Shown here one piece after another: positions 33,131 to 45,013 of a DNA stretch of 64,000 nt; within the stretch, counting starts at the first letter, position 1, and each line of letters begins with the position of its first letter. Origin of the DNA: Atriophallophorus winterbourni. Taxonomy: Eukaryota > Platyhelminthes > Trematoda > Plagiorchiida > Microphallidae. The stretch lies in the NCBI GenBank assembly GCA_013407085.1, contig JACCGJ010000629.1, positions 58,408-122,407 of the forward strand. The letters are read 5' to 3'. A model generated the notes under the pieces. That model searched no databases, had not been told where the DNA came from, and saw only the letters and a program-made list of their open reading frames with translations. A program made the position numbers and the translations under genes.

Positions 33131-34105
33131 TTGAATAAATTACGGAAGTTAGAATCCGAATTGAATGAAATTCGAAAAAACAACTCTTTTGTTATACAGG
33201 TTTGCAACACATTACAACCACTGACTATGCTCTTGGATGATAATTCAAATATCGACAAGGATATACTTCAACGAACTAATAAGTTCGTTGAATCAGTTGT
33301 TACTGAAATTTGTCAAAGAGACTTAAGATCTAAAAATGTTATTCTGTTTAATATAGACGTCGGATATCCTTTACAAGATTTAAAAACTAATATCTGCTCA
33401 TCTTATGGCTTCCCATTTGACTGCGCTTCGCTAAAACGCTTGAGAAAACTTGAGCCTTCGAGGTCTTGCCCAATCCTATTTGAACTTAGCGACAAATGCC
33501 TGGTATCACACATTTTAGCCCATAAGGATGTTTTGAAATCGATTCCTAGATGTAAAAACGTATTTTTTAAACCTGATCTAACGCCAATGCAACGGAGAAC
33601 TAGGTTCCATAAACGTACCGTTACTACTCCATATTCCACGGAATCTTCCAACAATGGAAAAGAAACGATGGAATTGGATGAGGTGCCACAAGAGTTGAAC
33701 GCGCTTCCAACTTCACCTTCTTCTGTGAATAATTCAACACAACCTATTAATTCACCTAAAATTCCAACTAAAATTATTACATCCCCTCATTTGAGGAAAA
33801 GAACCATCTTACCGGAGTTTAGACAAACTAGTGCGTTATTGCCTGCACCACCTCCTTTCAGGAATTCTTCAACTTTTGACAATAGAAATACTCGGAAATT
33901 TAATTGTCGTATAATGCCTTATCCACTAGATCGAAACTTGGCATGGCAATTCCATCGACCAAGTCCGCAATACCCGAGCCCATTTTCGAATTACTACAAC
34001 CCATCACAGCACTTTTTAACCGTATTAGCTGGTCCCCCGACATCAATTTTCCATATTTTAACTCATTTAACACTCACTCTACTATGTTCCCTTATTCAAG
34101 TATGA
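33131..34105 (+). CDS. LINE family B ORF1, RNA-binding part
   Basis: The frame is open for 324 codons. A coiled-coil-like start (LRKLESELNEIRKNNS) is followed by an RRM-like domain with SKNVILFNIDV and SCPILFELSDK, ending KNVFFKPDLTPMQRR. The PDLTP..R ending is typical of LINE ORF1 proteins. A Pro/Ser/Asn-rich tail completes it. It should bind element RNA. It lies in frame with the finger region only after repair of the linker. Confidence 0.75.
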   Translation: MNKLRKLESELNEIRKNNSFVIQVCNTLQPLTMLLDDNSNIDKDILQRTNKFVESVVTEICQRDLRSKNVILFNIDVGYPLQDLKTNICSSYGFPFDCASLKRLRKLEPSRSCPILFELSDKCLVSHILAHKDVLKSIPRCKNVFFKPDLTPMQRRTRFHKRTVTTPYSTESSNNGKETMELDEVPQELNALPTSPSSVNNSTQPINSPKIPTKIITSPHLRKRTILPEFRQTSALLPAPPPFRNSSTFDNRNTRKFNCRIMPYPLDRNLAWQFHRPSPQYPSPFSNYYNPSQHFLTVLAGPPTSIFHILTHLTLTLLCSLIQV

Positions 34106-34189
34106 GAAATTTTAAAATCCCACCACAAAGGCTTTTAACCTAAACCAACATGCTCCACATAATAATCAAATACATAATAAGCCGTTTTC

Positions 34190-34972
34190 TGATCATAGCC
34201 CTTCATCTCTTAGATTTATTCTTATCAATGCTCGATCCATAACTAACAAGATATTAGCTTTACGTTCATATCTTCTCTCTAAGCCCGCTGATATTATTCT
34301 TATAACTGAATCTTGGACAAAAAAGGAACAATCAGACTGTGAACTTCTGATTCCAAACTATCACATTTTTAGAAAAGACCGCGTTTCAAAACGTGGAGGA
34401 GGTTGCCTTGTTTATGTTCACTCTAACCTTTAAGCTAACATCATCATTTCATCCGTCTTTGGTCATATCGAAGATTCTATCTGGCTGGCACTACCGGCCT
34501 TTGATCTCTTACTTGGATGCATCTACTATCCACCAGCTACTATTTCTTCATCGCTTCAACGCTTGACTGATTGTTTCATAGAAGCCTCTGTCCACCCTTC
34601 CCGCTATAAATTAATTGCAGGAGATTTTAGCATACCTTCACTTAACCAGGTAGAATGCAACGACATAAATCTTAATTCTTTTTCCAATACCACCAAACTA
34701 TTAGGTTTTACACAGTTTGTTGATAAACCAACGCGCAATAAAAATATCCTCGACCTTGTCTTTACTTTGAATATCACACCTTCAAACCTGAACGTATCTC
34801 CGTCATTTTTTAATGGAGATCATAACATTATATCTTTTGAATTGAGTTGCAATAGCATAATAACTAGTGTTAAAAAGCCACATATAATTACTCACATAGA
34901 TTGGAAAATCTTCAAAAACCTCATTAGAAACGAAGATTGGACTGTTTTTTCCTTTCTGACAATTTTAATGTA
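34190..34972 (+). pseudogene. LINE family B endonuclease domain
   Basis: RFILINARSITNKILALRSY begins the domain, TESWT holds the catalytic Glu, FRKDR..KRGGGCLVY is the next conserved block, IAGDFSIPSL and NILDLVFT follow, and GDHNIISFEL carries the final Asp-His pair. One stop interrupts at 34432 (after VHSNL). The motifs are otherwise well kept. Confidence 0.85.
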
Positions 34973-35775
34973 ATCTCAAAAATCTTTCATAATAAACTTG
35001 GTGACTTACTACAGAAATCTACTACCAGACATGCTAGACACGCCAAACTGAGTAAAGATTATAAGTTAGAAAAACGCATTGCTTATTTGACATCATATGA
35101 TCGTATTAAGCATGAAATCTATTCCCTTTCGCACACGCATGAACTATCTGACAAACTAGTACAAATTATGAACCATAAACTGATTTTTGATGAGTCTACA
35201 GCCCTCAAATCTAGTAAAAACAGAAAGCATTATCTCAATTAATGAACGCTAGGGCATCGGAAAATTCAGATAAGATAAACTACATCATTGAACAAGATCA
35301 ACATAGTAATAATTGCACAGTAGTAACTGAGCCTTTTGCTATTTGCGAAGAATTTCTTTTACTTTTCAATGCTTCATATAATAACAACTCTTATCCAGAG
35401 GTCATCATACACCCTACATGCAATACTTTAGACACAATTACAATCACCACCTCTGACATACGTAAAGTTTGTAATCAAGTTATAATCTCCTACAAACCTG
35501 ATGAAACAGGTTTTGTACCAGCAACATGCAAAATGGGATCTAAAGACTTCTTCTTATTACTACTCAATCTCTTTATTACGTCTATCAAATCAGGAACTTC
35601 CCACTTAGAATGGAAACATTCCGTTGTTATTCCTCGACATAAGTCTGGATCACTACATACAGTTACCAATTATCGACCCATCAATCACACACCACTTTTA
35701 GCTAGAATATTTGAGAAGCTTGTCAAACAGGCCACCCTAGCATACTTGACACCAAACTATTTTATATCAAACCAG
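34973..35775 (+). pseudogene. LINE family B RT, N-terminal segment
   Basis: The frames 34937-35242 and 35242-35775 cover the linker and the RT fingers: SYKPDETGFVPATCKM, HLEWKHSVVIPRHKSG and NYRPINHTPLLARIFEKLV. The RT text stops at FISNQ, exactly where the LTR element is inserted. It resumes at HGF after 36666. Confidence 0.85.
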
Positions 35776-36660
35776 TGTATAAAACCGCGTCGATGTCTTG
35801 AAAATTCCTCTTTCGGTCCAGCAAGATCAAACGAAATGGAGACATTTGTACCACCAAGCATTCAGTCTGCCGGTTGCATGCGAAGACGAACGTTGATTAC
35901 ACTGAAGGCAAATGTTTTAGGTGGGAGGCGGGTCTTCGGGTCTGCCAACTCCAGAGATACCACCAAACATTTGATCGTCGAGTCGCTGTCATGGGTCGCG
36001 CAGGTACACGGGTCGGGTTGCCTGGTAGAGGAGAGCCCCGCAGTTCATTGTTTATGTCTCTACTTGCTTTTCAGATTTTGAGGAAATTTGGTGGGCGGTG
36101 TATAAATCCGCGTCGATGTCTTGAAAATTCCTCTTTCGGTCCAGCAAGATCAAACGAAATGGAGACATTTGTTCCCACCCTACACCCGTGTTCCTTATCA
36201 CGTTTTTTGTGTCATAATTTTCCAGTGATATTTTTTGTTTGTTCTTCGAATTGAAAATAACATTTAAACTTAATGTTAAATCTGTGAGCGTTTTGTTTCC
36301 CGAACATTTTTCCTTTGTTTAACTGCACTTCGGCTTCCGCACATTTTGATTTGTTCGTTACCCGTGTTTACCGTTATTGGAAAACGGTAATTTTTTGTGC
36401 TCTCAACTGAGTTGTTTGACTTCCGTTTATTGGACGCGTTGGGTTTGCATTGAAACCTGTATTCGATTACCGTTGAGGTTTGTTATATTTTGCTTTTTAA
36501 TCGTCTTTGTCAATATAGTACAGCGTAAATTGACGTATTGTTCTGATTTTGGATCGATTCGTAAACGCTCGTCAATCCCGGTAGAAGATTCTCGTGGCTC
36601 GTAGCAGGCAACTAGTTTCCGTGACAGAAACTATTCCCCAGTGACGATTTGGTCGCTACA
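35776..36660 (+). mobile_element. Internally deleted LTR retrotransposon (Gypsy-like)
   Basis: This 885-bp insert begins TGTATAAA and ends GGTCGCTACA, flanked by a 6-bp duplication AACCAG (35770-35775 and 36661-36666). It has the first 75 bases of a 5' LTR, about 245 bases of internal sequence ending in a purine-rich tract GAGGAAATTTGGTGGGCGG (polypurine tract), then a complete 3' LTR. The two LTR starts differ at one position in about 75, so the insertion is recent. The internal part may be the end of pol, but coding is too short to prove it. Confidence 0.8.
36099..36660 (+). repeat. 3' LTR of the inserted element
   Basis: The LTR is 562 bp, TG...CA bounded, and directly preceded by the polypurine tract. 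Its last bases TTGGTCGCTACA resemble the end of the solo LTR at 37731 (TTGGTCGATACA), so the two insertions belong to related families. Confidence 0.8.
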
Positions 36661-36666
36661 AACCAG

Positions 36667-37231
36667 CACGGATTTGTCAACAGAAAATCTTGCGCCACTT
36701 GTCAACTAGAATTTTTAAATTACGTGACACAATCACTAGATTCAAACCTTGGAGTCATAGTTGTATTCATTGATATTATGAAAGCCTTTGACAGGGTCCC
36801 GCATAATCTACTCCTCGCAAAATTATCTGCTGTAGGTATTACTGGAAACCTACTTTCGTGGTTCAAATCTTTTCTTACTGGTCGCACCTTTTCGGTAGAT
36901 ATAAATGGCTACCGTTCTAGAACTTTGCCAATTCCAAGCGGAGTCATACAAGGAAGCGTTCTATGTCCACTACTCTTCTTGATATTTATCAACGATATAC
37001 TATCTGTCATAACACACTGTAAGATCTTTTTGTTTGCAGATGATATAAAAGTCGCCATAGCCTTTCCATCTAACCAGACTAACGACTTTATATCAAAATT
37101 GAACCGAGACCTGGATGCTCTACTTCAATGGAGTATTCGAAACGGTCTTGAGTTCTACACCACTAAATCAACTTTCATAAATTTCAACTGTATCTCACCA
37201 AGAGATTCGATCATCCTAAATAATACACAAC
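36667..37231 (+). pseudogene. LINE family B RT, catalytic segment
   Basis: HGFVNRKSCATCQLEFL, VVFIDIMKAFDRVPHNLLLA (first catalytic Asp), SGVIQGSVLCPLLFLIFIND and FLFADDIKVAI (Asp-Asp pair, about 37036-37041) are intact in one frame. The frame is cut at LNNTQ by the second LTR. Confidence 0.9.
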
Positions 37232-37731
37232 TGTAAATGACAAGAAATTTGTGTAAAATTCCTTCTTATTTTTCTATTTGAACAAATTGATTTTTTCTTA
37301 GTTCTTCATGGTTTTACCTATTTGTGTATACATTTTTGAAACTGTTCGATCCACTTGTACACATTTTTTGTTTTGTTGAACTAATTGATTTTGCATGGCT
37401 GCCATTAAATTCCACATATTTTTGCACGTAGTATTTGGGCTAATTTTATTGTTTCAATTTGGACACCAATTTGTGTGTCATTTGGACGACAACATTGGTA
37501 AATTAACTATTTCTAGTTTTTATGCGTTAGGTCGTCATTTTCATTGAATCTATTATTGCTGGAGTTTTGACTCCATTGTACCGGTGCGTTCCGATATAAT
37601 TGAGGTTTGTATACCATTAATATTGTAACTGTCATTAATTACAGTACCGTAGTAAACCCAAATCGTGGTTCTAAATTTGTCGAACTAGGGACGGGGGATC
37701 TACGCGTTAACTAACGACATTGGTCGATACA
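37232..37731 (+). mobile_element. Solo LTR
   Basis: This 500-bp insert starts TGTAAATG and ends TTGGTCGATACA. The flanks are ACAAC (37227-37231) and ACCAC (37732-37736), a 5-bp duplication with one change. It contains no coding sequence. Removing it with one copy of the duplication restores the LINE frame (NNTQ...QCVRDLGYRY). Confidence 0.75.
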
Positions 37732-37736
37732 ACCAC

Positions 37737-38443
37737 TACAACCAGCACAATGTGTACGTGATTTAGGTTATCGATATTCTGGATCACTTACATTTCATGA
37801 ACAAATTTGCTACTTAATTTCTAAAACAAAAAAGAATATAGGTTCACTTCATAGATTCATCTCTCTGCCCCAGTGCAAGCTGGAACTTTACAAGTTACAT
37901 ACACTACCTTTATTAGATTACTGCAACATTATATCTAGTAACATTACTCGATCTGATAGCTATGCTTTAGAAGGCATCCAACGTTCTTTCACACGATCCA
38001 TTACCACCAGTTCGGATAAACATTCATATAAGGAAAGATGTCAGATACTAGGATTGGAACCATTATGGTTTCGAAGAATAAAACAAAATCTTATACTCTT
38101 TTACAGAATATTGAAAAAAGATATAATCGACATTGATTTACAATTAGATTTCAAAAACTCTGAAGTATATAATCTTCTACACAAAAACAAAATATGTATA
38201 CCAAAAATCCACAATCGTATACGAAAAGATTTCTTTATTTATAAATATTCTCGTTTATGGAATTTACTTCCTAATAATATAAGATTTAGCTCTTCACAAA
38301 CTGAATTCAAAAAGCAACTCAACTCTTTTTTATCTCCGAAAAAATTAGGTAAGCTATTTCTAATTAATACAACAATAGATAATTTATACTCATACGGCAT
38401 AAAAGGCTTTTATTATTTTTTAGCAATAAAAATTTTAAAATGA
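37737..38443 (+). pseudogene. LINE family B RT C-terminal domain
   Basis: CVRDLGYRYSGSLTFHEQ, CKLELYKLHTLPLLDYCN and QRSFTRSITTSSDKHSYKER lead into PLWFRRIKQNLILFYRILKK, then KYSRLWNLLPNNIRFSSSQ and the terminal helix. This matches 41932-42723 closely. No 3' poly(A) is obvious; the end lies near 38445. Confidence 0.85.
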
Positions 38444-38444
38444 C

Positions 38445-39045
38445 ATATAACTTTTTTGAGAATTTACTTTTCAGAATTGTTGAAATTCAACAAAATACAC
38501 TCTCGCAATTCTTGAAAGGGCGATGCAACTCATATCTCCGTGACCCGATAAAGTGAACTCCCTATACAATTATCTGCGTTTGAAGTTGCATTTGTAACAC
38601 CATACATGAATAAACATTGCGGTCCAGACCTACTTAAACTGTAATTAACCCATTTTAAACAATTACTGTCGTATTCCTTAAAAACATGAACCTTTATCAT
38701 TTATTTTTCCGATATTTTATCAACTATATGTTTTAAACAAGCTACCATCCGTACAAATGTTATCCAACTATTTTTTACGGTTGTTAACAAAAAATGTTTT
38801 TATGTTTGACCTTAACATTTGTATAATTACCGTTTTATTTGATGTACTTATTCATGAAAACAAATGATCGTGCATGGCATGACTTGGTGTATCCAAGAAT
38901 ATACATTATTATTATTACTAATCTGATCCTTCTAGGCGTTCCAGATTCTACCAGTACAACAGAGGCCGCGACACAACAACAAACACGACTATAAACAGTG
39001 GTTATACGTTGCAGAAGCGATTGGATCACGCGAAAGCGTTGTTGC
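38445..39045. other. No recognised feature
   Basis: AT-rich sequence following the family B LINE. It may include its 3' untranslated region. Nothing else is supported. Confidence 0.35.
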
Positions 39046-39049
39046 GAAT

Positions 39050-41826
39050 ACCTTCAGGATACCAAGGTCATCAAACTACAAAAGTGATGGACCACCCCCT
39101 TTAGAACTCACTTTCTTAACTTCTGCTATGACAGCCTTTGTCAGACAAAATTGGAAAATACCCAGGAAAAATATCCCAAATGACCTCAGATTCAGCATCC
39201 ATAGGCTGCCACTGAAACACAAGCTGCAGCAAAGCTGCGGAGACACGGACAGACTAAACTCCGAAGTTGTTTCAAAAAACTGCAATGGTCCGGCTCTCAG
39301 GGGGTCGGATATACAAACATCATCCGAATAGGCTCGCTACACACGTACACCACTGTTAAAGGACTATGCACAAATGTACAGTGCTTGCGGAACAAAATCG
39401 AGGAATAAACCCATTTTAACGCTCAGTTTCTGCTGACATCATTGCTGTTACCTAAACATGGTTTTACGATCAGGTTAACGATTGCGAGCTGGCACTTCCC
39501 AACATGATCCTACTTCGAGGAGACCGTTCAAGATCAGGTGGTGGAGTTGCTGTGTAATATAACGAAAGTCTTCAATGCACAGCTGTACCTGACACATGGT
39601 TTGAGCTAGAGGACACCATGTGGTGTAGCCTTCGCTTGGAAACTGGAGAGAAATGTATACTTGGTGTGATCTACCGCTCGCCCAACTCTTCCGATGCCCA
39701 CAATGAAACGTTATTACAAATGATACGCAACGCTGGAAACCTTAGAGGATGCCAATTGTTAATAATGGGTGATTTTAACCTCCCACATATCTACACCAAA
39801 AGTGTGTATACTTAGCAATCCCTTAAGTACAAATTCCGTGAGATAATCACTTTCAATCCCCTATACAACCATGTCCATTCATTCACTCGACAAAGGGGCC
39901 TCAATGAATCGTCAATTCTAGATCTGGTTTCAACATCCGAAGCAAGAGCAGTAGAGTCAGTGCAGTATCATAGTCCTTTGGGGCTAAGTGACCATCTGGT
40001 GTTGTCCTTCGAATTCGTGTGCAACGCCAGGAGGGCGTCGAACGACGATAAGTTCATCAGGATAGTCGATTACTTCGGCCGTCGCGGTGCCATTACGATT
40101 ATGAAGGAAAAAATCTCGATCTTACGAATGCAGAAACTCATTGTTCTAGTCTGTTGAGTTATATCGGTACAAAACTAGACGAAAATTCTACCCGTGCTCC
40201 AAAAGGAAATCAAGTACATTTTGCTTCAAACTCCGAAGCCGCACTCGAAAGTGGATAGTCATGCGAAATTTCGCATGGGCTGCACACGAAATAACACGAA
40301 CAGACGCATCTCGGGAATACTTTCGTAGTTTTCGTAACAAGGTGACGTCCTTAATTCGAGAAGACAAGCAATATCACCATTGGAAGCTGATCGACCAGAT
40401 GGAACGACATCCTAAGTTGCTGTAGACCATCTTAAACACCGTGACCAAGGTTAAACCAGGTGTATTTCCTATCCAGACAGAGAACGGACTGACTGATAAT
40501 GTCAAGGATACAGCTGATGCCCTAATATCATTTTATGCGCATTTTGTTTGCCAAAAAACGTGTCAACGCTGACGTCTTTGCCGCGCCCACTACAGGTCGA
40601 ATGCCTTAGTAACATCGAGGTAAATCCTACGGTTGTACGAAAGCATTTACGCGGGCTGAACGTTCGCAAATCACCAGGAAAGGATGGAATAACATCTGTT
40701 GTTCTGAAATCATGCGGGCTGAAGCTTTGTGGCCCAATATGTGATCTATTCAGGCACTCATTGGATAAGGGAACCGTACCATCTCAATGGAAAACCGGTG
40801 TTATAACACCAATCGACAAAGTTGGCAGTCGTTCTGATCCGGCAAATTACCGCCCCGTGACGCTTCTTTTAGCGGTTTCTAAAATTTTGGAACGCCTGGT
40901 GTGAACGACTTGTTGAACATCTCGAGAACCATCAGCTTATAAGTTTCATACAACTTGCTCACGACTCTAAATGACTGGACGCAAGCACTAGACCAAGGGT
41001 GTTCCGTCCATGACGGTTACTTCGATATATCTAAAGCATTCGACCGAGTGAATCACTCCTTACTGCTTCAGAAGCTTCAAAATATTGGCGTCATCGAAAA
41101 CTTACTAACATGGTTCACAAGTCAACTGTCTGGACGCAAAGTAAAATTCAGAGTAGATGGTGAAACTTCTCGAACAATTGAAGCCCCTCAGGGTTTTGTT
41201 CTCGGTCCGATACTGTTTCTCATATTTATAAATGATCTACCGAACTTACTAGCATGTAAGCTTGTTGTAAAAAATCTGGATGAAGGTCAACTCTATTGAG
41301 GACTGTCAAGTTCTGCAAGGAGATTTGAATAAGCTGTACCAGTGGTCAATCCAAAACAAACTGCCATTTAATTTCCGCACGTGCAAAATGTTGCAAGTCC
41401 GAAAACCCTTTCCCTTCACCTACACACTTGGCAGCCACCCGCTTGAATGAAGTACATCACAAAGAGATCTCGGAATCTGGGTCTGGCACTTTGAAGAACA
41501 GCCTACAGTGCGAAGCCGTCTACAAGCGTGCGTGCAGCTTGCTCGGTTTACTGAAACGCATTTTAGGACGTTTTCCACCACACTCACTCACGAAATTACT
41601 AAACACTTACATACATCCTGTCGTTGACTACGCTTTACAAGCTTGGATACCATGGATGAAAAAAATATCTCGCTCCTCGGACGAATTTATCACAAGGCAA
41701 CCAAAATGGTTACCGGATTAAATAATTTACCCTTTTAGCAGCAACTGACCAGACTTGAACTGTGCACCCTCGAGCGCAGACGTATCCTACACGACCTCAC
41801 TCTGACATATCGAAACATCATTTCAC
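39050..41826 (+). mobile_element. CR1-like LINE, family A, decayed; 3' end cut by a family B piece
   Basis: The endonuclease starts near 39360 (CTNVQCLRNKIE) and continues through GVIYRSPNSSDAHNETLLQM and IMGDFNLPHI (39615-39800). RT motifs are VRKHLRGLNVRKSPGKDGIT, NYRPVTLLLAVSKILERLV (40848-40904), GYFDISKAFDRVNHSLLL (41015-41066), GFVLGPILFLIFINDL and, after loss of the catalytic FADD region, LPFNFRTCKM, NTYIHPVVDYALQAWIPWMK. Text ends at LTLTYRNIISQ, joined directly to family B sequence. Stops and frameshifts are frequent. Confidence 0.85.
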
Positions 41827-42730
41827 AAAGCAAACTGTTCTTATTCGCTGATGACATGAAAGTTGTCATCACTTTCCCAGCTAATCAAGCACAAACGTAT
41901 TTAGCTCGACTAAACAATGATTTAGCTGCACTTGCAGATTGGGCAAAAAAATAATGGTCTAACGTTCTCAACAGCAAAATCTAATTTTATGCCTATAAGA
42001 TGCACGATACAAAATAACTCAATCCTTCTAAACAATAACGCAATTCAAATGATTGACAGCACGCGTGATTTAGGATTTCGATATTCTTCATCACTCACTT
42101 TCAACGAACAGATACGCCACCTTATTACTAAAGCCAGACAAAGTATGAATACTATACACAGATCTATAATTCAGCCTCATTGTAAACTAGAAATGTATAA
42201 ATTATTCACCATTCCTATCTTTGACTATTGTAACATAATATATACTAATATAAATAAAACCAATAGCATAGTTTTAGAAAAGATACAACGTACTTTCTCA
42301 AAATCAATAATCGGCTATACCACCAAACAATCCTATAGAGAAAGATGTATACAACTGAAACTCGATCCTCTATGGTTTCGCAGACTTAAGCATAACCTCA
42401 TCTTATTCTTTAAAATACTGTCAACGGATAATATGGAAATACGTTCAAATATTCATATACGGCATGATTCTAAATATAGCTTGAGAAACAGTGAAAAAAC
42501 TATCAAGTTACCAAGGTTTCGTACTAAAGTAAGGAACAGTTTCTTCTTGACTAAATATGCTAAACTGTGGAATCTTCTTCCAAAATATATAAGACTCAGT
42601 TCCTCTTTAAATGAATTCAAATCATATCTAGCTTCATTTCTTACCGTTAATAAAATTCGCAATCTTCTTAATTTAAATGTTCTACCCGATGGTTTATATA
42701 ATAATGGCATTCCCGGTTATTGATATTAAA
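41827..42730 (+). mobile_element. LINE family B, 5'-truncated copy
   Basis: It starts inside the RT palm at KLFLFADDMKVVITF and runs in nearly one frame to the C-terminus (41932-42723, 263 codons, ending NGIPGY). The frame is broken once, at the K-run near 41945. It closely matches 37000-38440, with the same AT-rich codon use. A 5'-truncated copy inserted into the family A element is the simplest reading. Confidence 0.85.
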
Positions 42731-43144
42731 TAAACGTTCATAACGTTCGAAATAACATTCTATCGCTTCTGATTTTTTTCTCCACAGCAAAATTCTTAAT
42801 CCGCACCAAAATGAAACTGGCCCCCAGACCTCAAACTAGTGGAATAAACCAAATTCGCCTAGCGGACAAGAAAACAGCTTATGGTCAGGAAAGATCAATT
42901 TATTTACAACAATTAAAATAAAAAAGTTTGGAACATCAAAAATAGAGATTCTTCGCGCATCTATGATGGACCTTATCCGGTGATCATCAGTGTTGCCGAA
43001 AACATTCTAGACTTTTCCTTGCAATAGCTGTGTTTTCGTAATATATCAGATCACGTACCGATTACCTGGAAACAACTTTAAATACCGTTACTTTTATATT
43101 TATTAAACGTTAAATTCCGCTGAAAAAATGACCTTGAACAAATT

Positions 43145-43264
43145 GTTTTTGCAAATGTACATACTATAATCTGATTGTATGAAGCTTTTGGAAATTATTG
43201 ATCATGTTTAGAATGCCTTGGATTTCCGAGAAAAAAATTTATTCATTTATTTATTTATTTAAAT
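43145..43264 (+). repeat. Dispersed 3'-tail repeat with (TTTA)n
   Basis: ATAATCTGATTGTAT, CTTTTGGAAAT and CCTTGGATTTCC precede a run of ATTTATTTATTTATTT. The same words, in the same order, occur at 43995-44100. It is probably the 3' end of a LINE or SINE family with a TTTA tail. The 5' part was not recognised. Confidence 0.55.
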
Positions 43265-43700
43265 CTTACCCTCAAACACCTCTTCAAGTTTGGTTCTGTT
43301 GTCCCCACACGCAGCTACCCTTTGACCCTTCAAATCCCACACTCACGATTAAATTGTCGTTGTAACTTCTTCGCTGTTCGTGTATGCTTCTTGTGAAATA
43401 GCTTGCCGAAAGATATCGTTACCTCAGTGAACAAGCACATCTTTAAACAAAGGTTACAGAACCTTATGTTGAGAACTACTGCGTTGGCCCCTACCTATTG
43501 ATGTCTATATATTTTTAACGCGCGGAACAACCGTCCATCCAAAGATTCTTTCCCCTAGTCTGTGTCGCCATTGGGGATTATGTAGCTCCACCTATGAAGA
43601 ACGACTTTTTAATTTTTTTTACGTATATCCTATGGTACTGTACAGCAATTTGCTTTTTTACCCATAAATCTTGAATATTGCATCTTGAATCTCGCAAAGC
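43265..43700 (+). mobile_element. LINE family A 3'-end fragment
   Basis: HSRLNCRCNFFAVRVCF and NSLPKDIVTSVNKHIFKQRL (about 43343-43455) are the C-terminal domain text of family A, broken by one stop. The family tail follows at 43620-43700 (TATGGTACTGTACAGCAATT). It begins immediately after the TTTA tail repeat. Confidence 0.75.
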
Positions 43701-43994
43701 GTCGGAACTTCAGAATGCGTTAGAGATCAGTTACAATACTGAGAGCGGGTTTTCTGCTTAGCGAACAGTTCGGATAGAACATATGTTTGAATAGAGACCG
43801 GGACGTTCCAAACATGATAATAGAATCGATTAGTTGATACCAAATTCAGTCAGCTTATTTGGCTATTTGACTCTACTGCCTGAAAAGGTTTGCCGCACTG
43901 AACGTGGATTGGTAAATACTGGCGGTGATTGATGGTGCTGAGGAAGTTCAGGTGCTGTGAAAAATTATCAGTGGGTATAGTTGAAACAATGTGT

Positions 43995-44100
43995 TTGGGT
44001 CACCGGATTTCGAGAGGCATACAATCTGATTATACAAACCTTTTGGAAATAAAACCTTGGATTTCCACGAATAAAATTTATTTATTTATTTATTTATTTG
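43995..44100 (+). repeat. Dispersed 3'-tail repeat with (TTTA)n, second copy
   Basis: ACAATCTGATTATAC, CCTTTTGGAAAT and CCTTGGATTTCCACGAAT lead into (TTTA)5. It matches 43145-43264 apart from a 15-base deletion. No coding sequence is attached. Confidence 0.55.
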
Positions 44101-44169
44101 GACAGGAGAGCAGATTCGAAAAGAACAACTTTAAAACGGTCAATGCCAACCGTACCTAGCACATCACTG

Positions 44170-45013
44170 TTGTCAATGACGAATTATTTTGTGGTCTATT
44201 AATCTCTTTGAATAGTCCCATGAATGGTTGTTAAAGGGGTTTGCAAACTTGGTCGAATGAGTGTGTGGTCGAGTTGGAAGAGCAACTAATTCATGCGTAA
44301 TTGTACATAAGCCGTTAAGCAAACGTGTGATTTTGATGTCAGCAGAAACATCAGGGAAGATATGAGTTCTATAGGAAGACGAAGAGTGGTGCCATAAACC
44401 AATTGTGCTATCGAACACTCGAAATGTTTTTTAATAGAGGCATAACAACCGAGGTTATTCAAGTGTAAGTGTTCTGACCATTACTCAGTCTGTCCTTGTA
44501 TAATTATGGCGGCTTCCAGTTGATGATAAAATTTCTCCGCTAGACCATTAGAGCAAGGATGATACGCAGAAATCTGAACGCGGTTTACTCCCATCAATTA
44601 ATTTTATTCACAAATCAACGTGTTTTGGAATTGCGAGATGTGAACATTAGTTATGGCAGATGGGACACCATAGTTGATAATCCCTTTTCCTGGTAATTTT
44701 TAGCAATATTTTCCGCTGTTATATCCGTATTGGGAACAGCAACAAGACAGCGGTGAAACGGTCAATACAAGTGATAATGTATGTGAAACCACTGGATACA
44801 GTTAGAGGGCCAATTACGTCAATATGCAAATGTTGTAAACGTTTGCGCGCTTGAGGAGGAGATCCAAGTGAGCTGATTGTATGACGCTGGAATTTAGTAC
44901 ATTGACACTGGATGCAAGATTTGATCCATAGTTGAATATCTTTATGCATGTTTGTCCAAATAAAACAGTCACTGATCAATTTGCGTGTGTCTCGGATACC
45001 TGGGTGGGATAAA
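44170..45013 (-). mobile_element. Gypsy-type integrase remnant
   Basis: On the minus strand, SHPGIRDTRKLISDCFIWTN and CIQCQC form the HHCC zinc-binding N-terminus. HIDVIGPLTVSSGFTYIITC gives the first catalytic Asp, AYHPCSNGLAEKFYHQLEAA gives the region of the catalytic Glu, and VSADIKITRLLNGLCTITHE with PTRPHTHSTKF is the tail after integrase. Frameshifts and stops separate them. Integrase inserts element DNA into the genome; this copy is dead. It is cut at 45013 by a LINE in the opposite orientation. Confidence 0.85.

Larger units (their letters stand above)
32513..38443 (+). mobile_element. LINE family B, full-length order, interrupted by two LTR insertions
   Basis: This AT-rich element differs from family A in codon use. 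Its parts are: ORF1 with a PHD-like finger and an RNA-binding domain (32513-34105), an endonuclease (34190-34972), and RT segments 35242-35775, 36667-37231 and 37732-38443. The RT breaks are exactly explained by LTR insertions at 35776-36660 and 37232-37731. Removing them leaves in-frame joins. Only a few other stops and frameshifts are present, so decay is moderate. Confidence 0.9.

Noticed and set aside
43240..43262. TTTA runs as simple microsatellites only
   Set aside because: The same non-repetitive words precede the run at 43.2 and 44.05 kb, so it is the tail of a dispersed element.
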